This document shows positions 1 through 8,524 of a stretch of 64,000 bases of DNA, piece after piece. Made by a program: the position numbers and the translations under genes. The notes beneath the pieces were generated by a model. It searched no databases. It was not told the origin of the DNA and saw nothing but the letters and a program-made list of their open reading frames with translations. This DNA is from Streptomyces fragilis (GTDB lineage Bacteria > Actinomycetota > Actinomycetes > Streptomycetales > Streptomycetaceae), in the NCBI RefSeq assembly GCF_003112515.1, contig NZ_BEVZ01000002.1:124001-188000 (forward strand), written 5' to 3'. Numbering within the stretch: the first letter of the stretch is position 1; each line of letters begins with the position of its first letter.

Positions 1-1
1 C

Positions 2-829
2 CCCCGCGGGCGGGAACTGCTGCTCGGCTGCGGGGCGGCCCTGTTCAACGTGCGGCTGGCCATGCTCCACCTCGGCTTCCGGCCCCTTGTGCGTGTTTTC
101 CCCGACCTGCGGCAGCCCGCTCACCTCGCCACGGTCGCCTGGGGCGCCTACACCCGGCCCACAGCGGAGGAACAGCGCCTGTTCGACGCCTTGGGGCTGC
201 GGCACACCGCGCACGGCCCGTTCCTGCCGGAGCCGTTGCCCGCCGGCCTCGTCGCCGCGTTGCGTGAGCAGGCCGACTGTGAAGGCGCCCGGCTGCACGT
301 CGTGGGGGACGCTGTGGACCGCCGCCTGGTGGCCGCGCTGGTACGTGCGGGGGAGGACACCCACCGGGCCGACGAACGGTTCGCCGCCGAACAGGCGGGA
401 TGGGCCTGGCAGCCCGTGCGGCCGAGGCGTGACGGGGTGCCGGCCGACGCCGGCGTGCGTCACCCCGACGCGACCGCTCTCGCCGGTCGCGACTACGCCA
501 GTCTGGCCGGCGCGAGCCCTCGGCATCCCCGGCCCTGGTCAGCGCGGACGGGTGAGGTGGTCCTGCTGGCCACCGATCGGGACGACCCGTCCACCTGGCT
601 GACGGCCGGACAGGCCCTTCAGCGGATGCTGCTGCACGCGGCAGGACTCGGCGTGATGGCGGCCTTCCACACCCAGCCCTTGGAGGTGCCGGAACTGCGG
701 GAACGCGTCCGGCGGACGCTCACCGCCGGGCAGTACCCGCAGGTCATCCTCCGCCTGGGACACCCGCCGTACGTGCGTTCCACGCCGCGCCGGGGCCTGG
801 CAGAGGTACTCGCCAGTGCTCGGGTGTGA
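2..829 (+). CDS. Acg-family nitroreductase-like protein (5' truncated by window edge)
   Basis: The frame is open to the left edge. Codons before the GTG at 50 encode a GRELLLGCGAALFN-like stretch typical of the Acg/Rv2032-type nitroreductase-fold family, so the start lies outside the window and 50 is not the real start. About 275 residues are visible. They include a C-terminal AGLGVMAAFHTQPLE-like segment and a final PQVILRLGHP motif that in this family closes the flavin pocket. Acg proteins are dormancy-regulon proteins with a degenerate FMN site, and their reaction is unclear. The gene converges on adhE across a 19-bp hairpin. Its position next to fermentation and stress genes supports a hypoxia role. 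Family assignment is fairly sure, function is not. Confidence 0.8.
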   Translation, partial: PRGRELLLGCGAALFNVRLAMLHLGFRPLVRVFPDLRQPAHLATVAWGAYTRPTAEEQRLFDALGLRHTAHGPFLPEPLPAGLVAALREQADCEGARLHVVGDAVDRRLVAALVRAGEDTHRADERFAAEQAGWAWQPVRPRRDGVPADAGVRHPDATALAGRDYASLAGASPRHPRPWSARTGEVVLLATDRDDPSTWLTAGQALQRMLLHAAGLGVMAAFHTQPLEVPELRERVRRTLTAGQYPQVILRLGHPPYVRSTPRRGLAEVLASARV

Positions 830-844
830 GGGACCTGGCCCACT

Positions 845-896
845 GCGCACGGAGGCCGGGCGGAACCCGCGAAGGGGCCGCCCGGCCTCCGTGCGC
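845..896. terminator. Bidirectional terminator hairpin
   Basis: A perfect 19-bp inverted repeat (845-863 with 878-896, 14-base loop) sits between the convergent nitroreductase and adhE genes. It begins 16 bases after the nitroreductase stop. There is no clear T-tract, as is common in Streptomyces. Confidence 0.85.
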
Positions 897-947
897 GGTG
901 GGAACGCAGAGCCGGGCCGGCAGTAGCCGGCCCGGCAGCACGCGCCG

Positions 948-3602
948 TCAGCCGTAGTAGGCGGCGCGCATGAGCGCCTGCATGTCGTCCAGCATCGGCA
1001 TGCGCGGGTTGGCCGGCGCGCACTGGTCCTCGTAGGCGTTCAGCGCCTGCTGCGGCAGAGCCGCCAGGAACGTCTCCTCGTCGACCCCGAGCGACCTGAA
1101 CGTCGGCTCGATGCCGACGGCCTCGCGCAGCCGCTCGACGGCCACGGCGAGGGACTCCACGCCCTCGGCCGCGGTGGCGGCCGGCAGTCCGAGCGCCCGC
1201 GCGATCTCCTGGAAGCGCTCGGGCGCCCGGTAGCTCTCGTACTTCGGCCACCCGGTGAGCTTCGCCGGCACCGTGCCGTTGTAGCGGATCACGTGGGGCA
1301 GCAGCACCGCGTTGGTTCGGCCGTGCGCGATGTGGAAGGTGGCGCCGAGCGTGTGCGACATGGCGTGCACGATGCCGAGGAAGGCGTTGCCGAAGGCCAT
1401 GCCCGCGATGGTGCCGGCGTTGTGCATCTTCTCGCGGGCCTCCGGGGCGCCGTCACGGTCGTTCACCGCGGCCTCGATGTTCCGGAAGATCAGCCGGATC
1501 GCGTGCAGGGCGAGCCCGTCGGTGAAGTCGTTGGCGTAGACGGAGACGTATGCCTCGATCGCGTGGGTGAGGGCGTCGAAGCCGCTGTCCGCGGCGAGCG
1601 CCGGCGGCAGCGCCGCGGTGAGCATCGGGTCGACGATGGCGACGCTCGGGGTGAGCGCGTAGTCGGCCAGCGGATACTTCTTGCCGGTGGCCGGGTCGGA
1701 GATGACGGCGAACGGGGTGACCTCGGCGCCGGTGCCCGAGGTGGTCGGCACGCACACCAGCCGGGCCAGTCGGCCCAGCTCCGGGAAGCGGAAGGCGCGC
1801 TTGCGGATGTCGGAGAACTTCTGCCGCATGTCCGCGAAGTCGACGTCCACGCCGGCCGCGTGCTGCTCGTACAGCAGCCACATCACCTTCGCGGCGTCCA
1901 TCGGGGAGCCGCCGCCAAGGGCGATGATGGTGTCCGGGCGGAAGTCGCCCATCAGACGGGCGCCGTCGCGCACCGAGTCGATGCTGGGCTCCGGCTGGAC
2001 GTTGTCGATGATCTGCAGCACCACCGGCTCACGGCGCCGCTGCAGGACCCGGCTGATCCGGTCGACGAAGCCGAGCCGGGTCATCGTCGCGTCGGTGACG
2101 ATCGTGACGCGGTGGACGTCGGGCATCGAGGCCAGGTAGCGGATGGACTGCGGCTCGAAGTAGATCTTCGGCGGCACCTTGAACCACTGGAGGTTGTTGC
2201 GGCGGGCGGAGACCCGCTTGATGTTGAGCAGCTGTGCGGCCGAGACGTTGTTCGACACCGAGGTGCTCCCCCAGGAGCCGCAGCCCAGCGTGAGCGAGGG
2301 CAGCAGGCCGTTGTAGATGCCGCCGATCGCGCCCTGCGACGACGGGGAGTTGACGATGACGCGGACCGTCTTCATCCGCCGGCCGTACGCCTCGGCGACC
2401 GCACGGTCCTCGGTGTGGACGACGGCGCTGTGGCCCTGGCCGTGGAAGGCGACCATGTCGGCGGCCAGGTCGAAGCCGTGGCGCTCGTCCTCGGCCCGCA
2501 GCACGGCCAGCACCGGGCAGAGCTTCTCCCGGGTCAGCGGCTCGTCCGGGCCGACCCGTCCGGCCTCCACCAGGATGAGCGAAGTGCCCTCCGGCACGCT
2601 GAAACCGGCCTGCTCGGCGATCCACACGGGGCTCTGCCCGACCGCGGCGGCGTTCACCTTCGGCTCGCAGCCGCCGCCCGGGGCGCGGCCCGCCGGGAAG
2701 AGGAACGCCTCCAGCTTCGCCTTCTCCTCGGCGGTCGCCAGGTGGGCGTGCAGGGTGCGGAACTCGGCGAGCGCCGCGTCGTAGATCTCCGCGTCGAGGA
2801 TCACGGCCTGCTCGGAGGCGCAGATCATGCCGTTGTCGAACGACTTCGACAGGACCAGGTCGTTGACCGCGCGGGGGAGCTTCGCGCTGCGGTGCACGTA
2901 GGCCGGGACGTTGCCCGCGCCCACGCCGAGCGCCGGCTTGCCCGCCGAGTAGGCGGCCTTCACCATGGCGTTGCCGCCGGTGGCGAGGATCAGCGCGACC
3001 CCGGGGTGCCTCATCAGGATGCCGGTCGCCTCCACGGACGGCTCCTCGATCCACTGCACGCAGTTCTCCGGGGCCCCCGCGGCGACCGCCGCGTCACGGA
3101 CCACGCGCGCCGCCTCGGCGCTGCACCGCTGGGCGGACGGGTGGAAGGCGAACACCACGGGGTTGCGGGTCTTCAGCGACATCAGCGCCTTGAAGACCGT
3201 GGTGGAAGTCGGGTTGGTGACGGGGGTGACCGCGGCCACCACACCCACCGGCTCAGCGATCTCCACCATGTCCTCGATGTCGTCGCGGGCGACGACGCCG
3301 ACCGTCTTCATGCTCCCCATGCTGTGGGTGACGTGCTCGCAGGCGAACATGTTCTTGACGGCCTTGTCCTCGAACAGCCCGCGCCCCGTCTCCTCGACGG
3401 CCAGCCGGGCCAGGGCCGTGTGCTGGTCCAGGGCGGCGACCGACGCCTTGGCGACGATGTGGTCGACCTGCTCCTGGGTGAGGGACTCGTAGTCGGCGAG
3501 GGCCTTCAGGCCTCCCTCGACCAGGCGGTCGACGGCGACCGCGGCGTCCGACGGCGCCTCGGTCGCGGTTGTGACGCTGGTCGGCGTGTGCTGTCGGGTC
3601 AT
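948..3602 (-). CDS. adhE: Bifunctional acetaldehyde-CoA/alcohol dehydrogenase
   Basis: This 884-residue protein has the usual AdhE length and order. The N-terminal half is a CoA-acylating aldehyde dehydrogenase with the catalytic Cys near residue 261 (GMICASEQ). The C-terminal half is an iron-dependent alcohol dehydrogenase with GGGSPMDAAK around residue 560 and a metal-binding HAMSHTLGATFHIAHG segment near 740. It reduces acetyl-CoA to acetaldehyde and then ethanol, re-oxidising two NADH. The ATG at 3602 is preceded by GGAGG at good spacing. With PflB/PflA nearby it completes a pyruvate-to-ethanol fermentation route, unusual for a mostly aerobic genus. It may be co-transcribed from the upstream HPF-like gene or have its own promoter in the 228-base gap between them. 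Confidence 0.95.
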   Translation of the reverse strand: MTRQHTPTSVTTATEAPSDAAVAVDRLVEGGLKALADYESLTQEQVDHIVAKASVAALDQHTALARLAVEETGRGLFEDKAVKNMFACEHVTHSMGSMKTVGVVARDDIEDMVEIAEPVGVVAAVTPVTNPTSTTVFKALMSLKTRNPVVFAFHPSAQRCSAEAARVVRDAAVAAGAPENCVQWIEEPSVEATGILMRHPGVALILATGGNAMVKAAYSAGKPALGVGAGNVPAYVHRSAKLPRAVNDLVLSKSFDNGMICASEQAVILDAEIYDAALAEFRTLHAHLATAEEKAKLEAFLFPAGRAPGGGCEPKVNAAAVGQSPVWIAEQAGFSVPEGTSLILVEAGRVGPDEPLTREKLCPVLAVLRAEDERHGFDLAADMVAFHGQGHSAVVHTEDRAVAEAYGRRMKTVRVIVNSPSSQGAIGGIYNGLLPSLTLGCGSWGSTSVSNNVSAAQLLNIKRVSARRNNLQWFKVPPKIYFEPQSIRYLASMPDVHRVTIVTDATMTRLGFVDRISRVLQRRREPVVLQIIDNVQPEPSIDSVRDGARLMGDFRPDTIIALGGGSPMDAAKVMWLLYEQHAAGVDVDFADMRQKFSDIRKRAFRFPELGRLARLVCVPTTSGTGAEVTPFAVISDPATGKKYPLADYALTPSVAIVDPMLTAALPPALAADSGFDALTHAIEAYVSVYANDFTDGLALHAIRLIFRNIEAAVNDRDGAPEAREKMHNAGTIAGMAFGNAFLGIVHAMSHTLGATFHIAHGRTNAVLLPHVIRYNGTVPAKLTGWPKYESYRAPERFQEIARALGLPAATAAEGVESLAVAVERLREAVGIEPTFRSLGVDEETFLAALPQQALNAYEDQCAPANPRMPMLDDMQALMRAAYYG

Positions 3603-3786
3603 GGGTCTGCCTCCGTGGGGAGCTGGTTGGCCGGGTGGTGGTGCGAGCGGTGAGGTGCCCCGGGCGAGTGGTGTGGTGCGGCGCCGAAGCCGCGGTGGCC
3701 GCTTCCGTCATCCACTCTCCCGTCGAACGCGATGCGGATCCGGATGCCGAAGGGCCTCGACGCGGCCCGTACGGCCCGGCCGGGCA

Positions 3787-3802
3787 GGGACCGGTCGGCC
3801 CT
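3787..3802. promoter_or_regulatory. Candidate DevR/OsdR-type box between adhE and the HPF-like gene
   Basis: GGGACCGGTCGGCCCT is an imperfect palindrome (GGG-N9-CCC) in the 228-base gap upstream of adhE. It resembles the cleaner GGG-N8-CCC boxes upstream of pflB, the kinase/CBS pair and the second CBS gene, but has one extra central base. It lies about 185 bases from the adhE start, so it is the weaker member of the set. Confidence 0.3.
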
Positions 3803-3830
3803 GCCCGGCCGGGGACCACCGGACGGCCGC

Positions 3831-4214
3831 TCAGTTTCCGGGGCCGCCGCGCCACGGAGGCGGCGCGGACGTCCTGCGGGCGTCCTCCGCCCGGTGCGCC
3901 ACGCGTTCCACACGGCCCCGCAGCCGGTCGTGGAGACGGTCGGCGAGCTCCCGCACGGTCGCCTCGCGGACGTGGACGACGACGAGGTCCTCGCCCACTT
4001 GGAGGTCGGCGCCGGCCCACCACGGCAGCTCCACGTGGGGAGCCGAGGCCCTCAGCACGCGCACCTCGCCGTTCACCGGTCCGAGTCCGGGCCGGCCGAG
4101 GGCGGTGGCGACCTTCTCCCGCACGTACGCGAGCGACTCCTCGTCCACGTCGCCGTCGGCGCGGACCCGTACCGCGTCGGTGAGGTCACGGATTCGGGTG
4201 TTCCTGGCAGTCAT
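3831..4214 (-). CDS. HPF/RaiA-like ribosome hibernation-type protein
   Basis: This 127-residue protein begins MTARNTRIRDL. It has an alternating beta-alpha pattern with VSVRADGDVDEESLAYVREKV-like and VREATVRELADRLHDRLRGR segments, as in the S30EA/HPF family found in actinobacterial dormancy clusters. Such proteins bind the 30S subunit and stabilise inactive ribosomes. It lacks the long C-terminal dimerisation domain of long HPF. The ATG at 4214 is preferred over the in-frame GTG at 4223 because GGGAG then lies 8 bases upstream. Proline/arginine-rich residues end the protein. It is upstream of and co-directional with adhE and divergent from the stress protein. Confidence 0.7.
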   Translation of the reverse strand: MTARNTRIRDLTDAVRVRADGDVDEESLAYVREKVATALGRPGLGPVNGEVRVLRASAPHVELPWWAGADLQVGEDLVVVHVREATVRELADRLHDRLRGRVERVAHRAEDARRTSAPPPWRGGPGN

Positions 4215-4325
4215 GTGCTCCACTCCCTGCGATCTCCGGGGCTGTGCGACAAGCCTTGCCGCCGCCCGCCGGCGCGGTCAGGGGCCGACCGGGCCCCGGG
4301 GCGGGGCCGTTGGGACCCGTGCCTC

Positions 4326-4339
4326 GGGCCGGACGGTCC
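4326..4339. promoter_or_regulatory. Candidate DevR/OsdR-type box upstream of the universal stress gene
   Basis: GGGCCGGACGGTCC is one base away from the GGG-N8-CCC pattern seen upstream of pflB and the kinase. It ends 94 bases before the stress-protein ATG and lies in the divergent gap with the HPF-like gene. Confidence 0.35.
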
Positions 4340-4433
4340 GTGGGCGCGCGGCCCCTCATGGCGCAGGCTCGAGGACGTCCGGAGAGCGTCCGGAAGATCC
4401 AGGCCCAGGACCCGCCCCAGGAGGGGAAACCTC

Positions 4434-5360
4434 ATGTCGCACGTCATCACCGTAGGGATCGACGGATCACCCGCGAGCCTCGCCGCCGCGCACTGGGCGG
4501 CCCGGGAGGCGGTGCGGCGGGGGACCGGTCTCGCCGTGGTGCACGCCTGGCACCCCCACGTCGGTCCCACGCCGCACGTTCCCCAGGACAGCAGCGAGCA
4601 CGCCTGGGCCGAGGCGACCCTGCGGCAGACGGTCGAGGGACTGCGGAGCGCGCACGCCGGTGCGGACATCCACGGGCGGCTGGTGTGCGACTCGGCCGTC
4701 ACGGCCCTGACCGCCGCGGCCGCCGACAGCGAGATGCTCGTCCTCGGTTCGCTCAGTCTCGGCGCACTCGGCGGCTTCGTCACGGGTTCCGTGTCGCACC
4801 GCGTGGTGGCCCGTTCCCCGCGTCCGGTGGTCTTGGTCAGGGCCGGCCGAGGCGTCGCCGCGGAGCACCTCCCGGCGGTGGACGGCATCGCCCCGGACGA
4901 GATACCGCAGACGCCCTGCCGCGAGGTGGTGCTGGGTCTGGACACGGCGCACCCCTGCGACGAGTTGATCGAGTTCGCCTTCGAGGCGGCCCGCCGGCGC
5001 GACACCGGGCTGCGCGTGGTGCACGCCTTCCGCACCGACTGGCCTCTGACGGACGCCTCACTGGTCGTCCCGCCCGAGGCCGTGGAACCGGAGCCGCAGG
5101 CCCGGGCACGGGCGGACGCGGAACACAAGGTGGCCGCCGTGATCAGCTTCTGGCGGGCGAAGTTCCCGACCGTGCCGGTGACCGGGTGGGTCACCGAGGG
5201 CAGGGCGGCGTCCGTCCTGCTGCACGAGGTGAGCGACGCGGGGCTCCTGGTGGTGGGCCGCCGGGAGACCGGCCACCGTGTCGGCGCGCGGATCGGTTCC
5301 GTCGCCCACGCCGCACTGCACCATGCCGGCTGCCCCGTCGCCGTGGTCCCGCACGACTGA
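4434..5360 (+). CDS. Tandem-domain universal stress protein
   Basis: The 308-residue protein contains two UspA domains. The first starts [19 protein letters not shown] and ends with the nucleotide-binding loop around [17 protein letters not shown]. The second starts [19 protein letters not shown] and ends with [19 protein letters not shown] before the final VAVVPHD strand. Both loops fit the G-x2-G-x9-G(S/T) ATP-binding pattern with small departures. The ATG at 4434 follows GAGGGG. Tandem Usp proteins are typical members of DevR/OsdR dormancy regulons. Their biochemical role is not settled. Longer in-frame starts upstream run through non-coding sequence and were rejected. Confidence 0.9.
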   Translation: MSHVITVGIDGSPASLAAAHWAAREAVRRGTGLAVVHAWHPHVGPTPHVPQDSSEHAWAEATLRQTVEGLRSAHAGADIHGRLVCDSAVTALTAAAADSEMLVLGSLSLGALGGFVTGSVSHRVVARSPRPVVLVRAGRGVAAEHLPAVDGIAPDEIPQTPCREVVLGLDTAHPCDELIEFAFEAARRRDTGLRVVHAFRTDWPLTDASLVVPPEAVEPEPQARARADAEHKVAAVISFWRAKFPTVPVTGWVTEGRAASVLLHEVSDAGLLVVGRRETGHRVGARIGSVAHAALHHAGCPVAVVPHD

Positions 5361-5374
5361 CCCGCCTGCCGGCC

Positions 5375-5388
5375 GGGCCGAAGGTCCC
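5375..5388. promoter_or_regulatory. Candidate DevR/OsdR-type box upstream of pflB
   Basis: GGGCCGAAGGTCCC is a near-perfect palindrome with GGG-N8-CCC spacing, the spacing of the mycobacterial DosR box. It ends 108 bases before the pflB ATG. It differs from the box upstream of the histidine kinase at only two of 14 positions. Confidence 0.5.
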
Positions 5389-5496
5389 GGTCGGCAGGGG
5401 CCGCAGGGACCGCGGCGATGCCCTCATGGGCACTGCCGTCTCCCGCCCCGTGGGACGACCATCGAAGTGAAGTCAGGACCGACGAGAGGACCCGTG

Positions 5497-7755
5497 ATGA
5501 CCGCGACGGTGACAACCACCCCCCGGAACGCCGACGCCTGGCGCGAGTTCACCGGCGACGGGTGGCGTGAGCGCGTCGACGTGCGTGACTTCGTCCAGGC
5601 CAACTACACCCCCTACGACGGCGACGCGTCCTTCCTGGCCGGGCCCACGGAGCGCACGCGCGCGGTGTGGGAGAAGGTCTGCGCGCTGTTCCCGGAGGAG
5701 CGCCGCCGCGGGATCCTCGACGTCGACGCCGCCACGCCCTCCACGATCACCTCGCACGCCCCCGGCTGGATCGACCGGGACCGTGAACTGATCGTCGGGC
5801 TCCAGACCGACGCCCCGCTCAAGCGGGCGATCATGCCCAACGGCGGCCTGCGCATGGTCGAGAACGGCCTGCGCGCCTACGGCTACGAGCCCGACCCGGT
5901 CGTCTCCGAGATCTTCGGCAAGTACCGCAAGACCCACAACGACGGCGTGTTCGACGCCTACACCCCGACGATGCGCACGGCCCGCAAGGTCGGCATCATC
6001 ACCGGGCTCCCGGACTCCTACGGCCGTGGCCGGATCATCGGCGACTATCGTCGGGTCGCCCTCTACGGCACCGACCGCCTGATCGAGGCCAAGCGGGCTG
6101 AACGCGCCCTACTGGACGAGCGGCCCTCCACCGCGGACGTCATCCGCGACCGGGAGGAACTGGCGGAGCAGGTCAAGGCGCTGAGGGAGCTCACCGAGAT
6201 GGCGGCCGCCTACGGCTGCGACGTCTCCCGGCCCGCCTCCACCGCGCACGAGGCCGTGCAGTGGCTGTACCTGGGCTACCTGGCCGCCGTGAAGGAGCAG
6301 AACGGCGCGGCCATGTCGCTGGGCCGGACCTCGACCTTCCTCGACGTCTACCTTCAGCGCGACCTCGCCGACGGGGTCATCGACGAGTCCCGCGCGCAGG
6401 AGCTGATCGACGACTTCGTCATCAAGCTCCGGATGGTCCGCTTCCTGCGCACCCCCGAGTACGACGCCCTCTTCTCCGGCGACCCGACCTGGGTGACCGA
6501 GGCGATCGGCGGCATCGGCGAGGACGGACGGCCACTGGTCACCCGCACTTCCTTCCGGTTCCTGCAGACCCTCTACACCCTGGGCCCGGCCCCCGAACCC
6601 AACATGACCGTCCTGTGGTCGCCCGGACTGCCCGCCGGCTTCAAGGAGTTCTGCGCCCAGGTCTCCATCGACACCAGCGCCGTCCAGTACGAGTCCGACG
6701 AACTGCTGCGCCCGCGCAACGGCGACGACACCGCCATCGCCTGCTGCGTCTCCGCCATGGCGGTCGGCCGGCAGATGCAGTTCTTCGGCGCCCGGGTCAA
6801 CCTCGCCAAGGCACTGCTGTACGCGATCAACGGCGGCCGGGACGAGATGACCGGCGAGCAGGTGGCCCCGGCCGCCGAGCCGCTGACGGGCGAGTACCTG
6901 GAGTACGAAGAGCTGTCGGCGGCCTACGACCGGATGCTGGACTGGCTGGCCGGGACGTACGTCGACGCGCTCAACGTCATCCACTACATGCACGACAAGT
7001 ACGCCTACGAACGCCTGGAGATGGCGCTGCACGACCACCCCGTGCACCGCTTCATGGCCTGCGGCATCGCCGGCCTCTCCGTCGCCGCCGACAGCCTCTC
7101 GGCCGTCAAGCACGCGCGGGTGAAGGTGCTGCGCGACGGGACGGGACTCGCCGTCGACTTCCGCACCGAGGGGGAGTACCCGTCCTACGGCAACGACGAC
7201 GACCGCGCCGACGCCATCGCCGTCGGCCTGGTGGAGTCGTTCATGGCGAAGGTGCGCACGCACCCCGCCTACCGGGACGCCGAGCACACCCAGTCCGTCC
7301 TGACCATCACCTCGAACGTGGTCTACGGCAAGCACACCGGCAACACCCCCGACGGCCGCCGCGCGGGCGAGCCGTTCGCGCCGGGCGCCAACCCGATGAA
7401 CGGCCGGGACCGGCACGGTGTCGTCGCCTCGGCACTCTCGGTGGCCAAGCTTCCCTTCGAGCAGGCCCGCGACGGCATCTCCCTGACCACCACCATCACC
7501 CCCGAGGGTCTCGGCCACGTCCCGGCCGAGCGCGCCGGGCACCTGGTCGGCATCCTCGACGGCTACACGGGAGCCGGCGGGTTCCACATGAACGTCAACG
7601 TCCTCGACCGGGCCACCCTGGAGGACGCCATGGAACACCCGGAGAAGTACCCGGAACTGACCATCCGGGTCTCCGGATACGCAGTGAACTTCGTCCGCCT
7701 GACCCGTGAGCAGCAGCTCGACGTGATCAGCCGCACCTTCCACGGTGCCCTGTGA
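5497..7755 (+). CDS. pflB: Formate C-acetyltransferase (pyruvate formate-lyase)
   Basis: The 752-residue protein has the normal PflB length. The active-site cysteine pair is at residues 416-417 (IACCVSAM). The glycyl-radical site is Gly727 in RVSGYAVNF, 25 residues from the end. The enzyme splits pyruvate with CoA into acetyl-CoA and formate and is destroyed by oxygen in its radical form, so it can act only without oxygen. The ATG at 5497 follows GAGAGGA; a GTG at 5494 is possible. The next gene, pflA, starts inside the pflB stop (GTGA), so the two are translationally coupled. This is a true PFL rather than a diol dehydratase-type glycyl radical enzyme, judging by the adjacent cysteines. Confidence 0.96.
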   Translation: MTATVTTTPRNADAWREFTGDGWRERVDVRDFVQANYTPYDGDASFLAGPTERTRAVWEKVCALFPEERRRGILDVDAATPSTITSHAPGWIDRDRELIVGLQTDAPLKRAIMPNGGLRMVENGLRAYGYEPDPVVSEIFGKYRKTHNDGVFDAYTPTMRTARKVGIITGLPDSYGRGRIIGDYRRVALYGTDRLIEAKRAERALLDERPSTADVIRDREELAEQVKALRELTEMAAAYGCDVSRPASTAHEAVQWLYLGYLAAVKEQNGAAMSLGRTSTFLDVYLQRDLADGVIDESRAQELIDDFVIKLRMVRFLRTPEYDALFSGDPTWVTEAIGGIGEDGRPLVTRTSFRFLQTLYTLGPAPEPNMTVLWSPGLPAGFKEFCAQVSIDTSAVQYESDELLRPRNGDDTAIACCVSAMAVGRQMQFFGARVNLAKALLYAINGGRDEMTGEQVAPAAEPLTGEYLEYEELSAAYDRMLDWLAGTYVDALNVIHYMHDKYAYERLEMALHDHPVHRFMACGIAGLSVAADSLSAVKHARVKVLRDGTGLAVDFRTEGEYPSYGNDDDRADAIAVGLVESFMAKVRTHPAYRDAEHTQSVLTITSNVVYGKHTGNTPDGRRAGEPFAPGANPMNGRDRHGVVASALSVAKLPFEQARDGISLTTTITPEGLGHVPAERAGHLVGILDGYTGAGGFHMNVNVLDRATLEDAMEHPEKYPELTIRVSGYAVNFVRLTREQQLDVISRTFHGAL

Positions 7756-8501
7756 CCACCGTGCCCACGGGGCCCGTCACCGGCCGGGTGCACTCCTGGG
7801 ATCTGTCCACCGGCGTGGACGGTCCCGGGACCCGGTTCGTGCTGTTCACCAGCGGCTGCCCGCTGCGCTGCCTGTACTGCGCCAACCCGGACACCTGGCG
7901 GATGCGGGACGGACAGGAGCGCACCGTCGACGAGGTGATGGGAGAGATCGACCGCTACCGGCTGTTCATCACCACGGCCGGCGGCGGCGTCACCCTCACC
8001 GGCGGCGAGCCGCTGCTCCAGCCCCGGTTCACCGGCGCCGTCCTGCGCCGCTGCAAGGAGGCCGGCCTCCACACCGCGCTCGACACCTCAGGCCTCCTCG
8101 GCGAGCGGGCCACCGACGAGCTGCTCGCCGACACCGACCTGGTCCTGCTCGACGTCAAGTCCTTCGACGTCCGCGCCTACCGCCGGCTCACCGGCGGGGC
8201 CCTCGCGCCGACCCTGTCCTTCGCCACCCGGCTGAACCGGCTCGGCGTCAAGATCTGGATCCGGTACGTCCTCGTCCCCGGCTGGACCGACGACATGGCG
8301 GCGGTGGACGGCCTCGCCGAGTTCGCCGGCGGCCTGGACACCGTGGACCGGGTCGACGTCCTGCCGTTCCACAAGCTCGGCGCGGCCAAGTACGAGGCGC
8401 TGGGCATCCCCTTCCCCCTGAAGGACACCCCGTCCCCGGACCCGGAGCTGGTGGAGCGGGTATGCGAGCGGTTCCGCGCACACGGAATGGCGGCCCACTG
8501 A
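7752..8501 (+). CDS. pflA: Pyruvate formate-lyase activating enzyme (radical SAM)
   Basis: The 249-residue protein carries the radical SAM cluster motif CPLRCLYC (C-x3-C-x2-C) near residue 35 and the glycine motif [13 protein letters not shown] near residue 80. It generates the glycyl radical on PflB using S-adenosylmethionine and a [4Fe-4S] cluster. The short, ferredoxin-domain-free layout matches classical PflA rather than the larger activases of other glycyl radical enzymes. The GTG start overlaps the pflB stop by four bases. It ends 23 bases before the convergent histidine kinase gene, with no obvious hairpin between them. Confidence 0.95.
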   Translation: MTTVPTGPVTGRVHSWDLSTGVDGPGTRFVLFTSGCPLRCLYCANPDTWRMRDGQERTVDEVMGEIDRYRLFITTAGGGVTLTGGEPLLQPRFTGAVLRRCKEAGLHTALDTSGLLGERATDELLADTDLVLLDVKSFDVRAYRRLTGGALAPTLSFATRLNRLGVKIWIRYVLVPGWTDDMAAVDGLAEFAGGLDTVDRVDVLPFHKLGAAKYEALGIPFPLKDTPSPDPELVERVCERFRAHGMAAH

Positions 8502-8524
8502 CCGTCCGGTCCGCGGGCGCGGAC

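Noticed and set aside
1293..3653. Very long open frame opposite adhE
   Set aside because: It is a shadow of adhE in GC-rich DNA, rich in Arg/Gly/His/Asp without any domain, and the adhE frame has clear motifs.
3732..4433. N-terminal extension of the universal stress protein
   Set aside because: The extension is low-complexity, overlaps the HPF-like gene antisense, and a strong ribosome site lies before ATG 4434.
6109..7743. Long antisense frame over pflB
   Set aside because: Composition is Val/Gly/Asp/His/Arg-rich as expected of reverse-strand codons of a real gene; no motif.
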